DNA from: Porphyra umbilicalis
Taxonomy: Eukaryota > Rhodophyta > Bangiophyceae > Bangiales > Bangiaceae
Assembly: GCA_002049455.2 (NCBI GenBank)
Contig: KV918846.1
Location: forward strand, 1 to 64,000
Direction of reading: 5' to 3'
Length of the DNA stretch: 64,000 nt
Numbering within the stretch: the first letter of the stretch is position 1; the number at the start of each line of letters is the position of its first letter. The translations under genes and the position numbers were made by a program. Below the pieces are notes generated by a model. The model had not been told where the DNA came from and searched no databases. It saw nothing but the letters and a program-made list of their open reading frames with translations. Shown here piece after piece: positions 63,292 to 64,000 of this stretch.

Positions 63292-64000
63292 GGTGCCGCA
63301 GTCGGCCGGCCAGACGGGAGGGGGGCGGGAGAGTGGAGGGGGAGGCCGCCGCGCGGGGAGGCGGTCGTTCCGGTGCCAGCAACGGCGGCGAAGCGCTGCG
63401 GATGGGGTTGGGATGGGGGGGGACCAGGTTGGGGGGGGGGAGGGGGGGGGTGGTCCAGGTGCTAAAGCACGGGCCCGCAGTCCGGGTTGAGCTGGAGCGT
63501 GGGGGAGCACCGGTGGACCGAAATATCTCTGCGGACAGATCCAAACGGAAAAGTGGACCGCCACTGACGGTGTCGGTCCGGCCGAGCGCTTTGGCGGGCG
63601 GCACGGCACCGGCCCATCGAGACATCGCACGCGCGCGCTATAATACACGCCCGCCGTCTGCTGCCGTGGTGGGCCATTGCATACAGCACTCTATCCACGG
63701 GTCGGCCGGAAGCAGGACAGGAACAAACTACTCGCATGTGCCTGCAACCGCGAGTGGTGCGCGGGCAAGGACTGGGGAGCGCACACGCTTGCAAACAACG
63801 CGGGACGCGCTCGCCGCGCGCTGCAAGCCGCCCCACTGGCAAACAGCGCTGCGTGGCCGCCACCAAGTGCAGAGCGTGCCACGACCCTGTTGTGCGCCGG
63901 GCCAAATGGCTGCGCTTCACAATGGGCACGAGGGACAACGCGCGGAGGCGCAAAGGCAAAGCGCACGGCGGGGGGCGGGGGCAACCGGGCGTACACCCAT
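63292..64000. other. Upstream region at window end
   Basis: 63300-63470 is G-rich with long G runs, upstream of the membrane-protein start. 63480-64000 is mixed GC-rich sequence with no recognised gene. Confidence 0.4.

Overview
The window is nuclear DNA of a GC-rich eukaryote. Several genes carry spliceosomal introns. There are two identical intron-less tRNA-Glu genes, core eukaryotic genes (TBP, U1-70K, eL42, an RBM22-type splicing factor), and class I and II transposons. A plant/bacterial-type NhaD antiporter with a plastid-like leader suggests a photosynthetic lineage such as a GC-rich microalga or red alga. That lineage is inference; nothing here fixes the species. Codons in recognised genes end almost always in C or G.

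Layout. 0-10 kb is gene-dense: the 3' part of an Ala-rich gene, eL42 (three exons), a fold-back repeat cluster with a MITE, SNRNP70, TBP (convergent with SNRNP70), a small unknown gene, and tRNA-Glu. 10-42 kb is gene-poor and repeat-rich. It holds a second tRNA-Glu, a PIF/Harbinger transposase split by a TA-flanked MITE, two nearly identical 1-kb TIR elements, two decayed pogo/Tigger-type transposases, a Ty1/copia reverse-transcriptase fossil, a decayed hAT transposase, tandem repeats and GC-extreme low-complexity DNA. Only one likely host protein gene (22.7-23.5 kb) lies in it. 43-64 kb is gene-rich again: a secreted repeat protein made of four almost identical 537-bp units, the NhaD antiporter, an acidic unknown protein, a Sey1/RHD3-like protein, an RBM22-type factor, an NAD(P)-malic enzyme, and a two-TM protein with an Ala/Lys/Arg-rich leader.

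Cross-cutting points. (1) Recognisable genes lose frame at poly-C/poly-G runs, and four of the five breaks fit one missing C, so sequence undercalling is the simplest explanation. (2) The eight introns I can place by homology and frame are 267-402 nt long, and none has A at donor position +4; C is there in six. (3) The Sey1/RHD3-like protein lacks the P-loop lysine and any obvious membrane hairpin, and the RBM22-type protein shows no RRM. All calls were made by eye without database searches.
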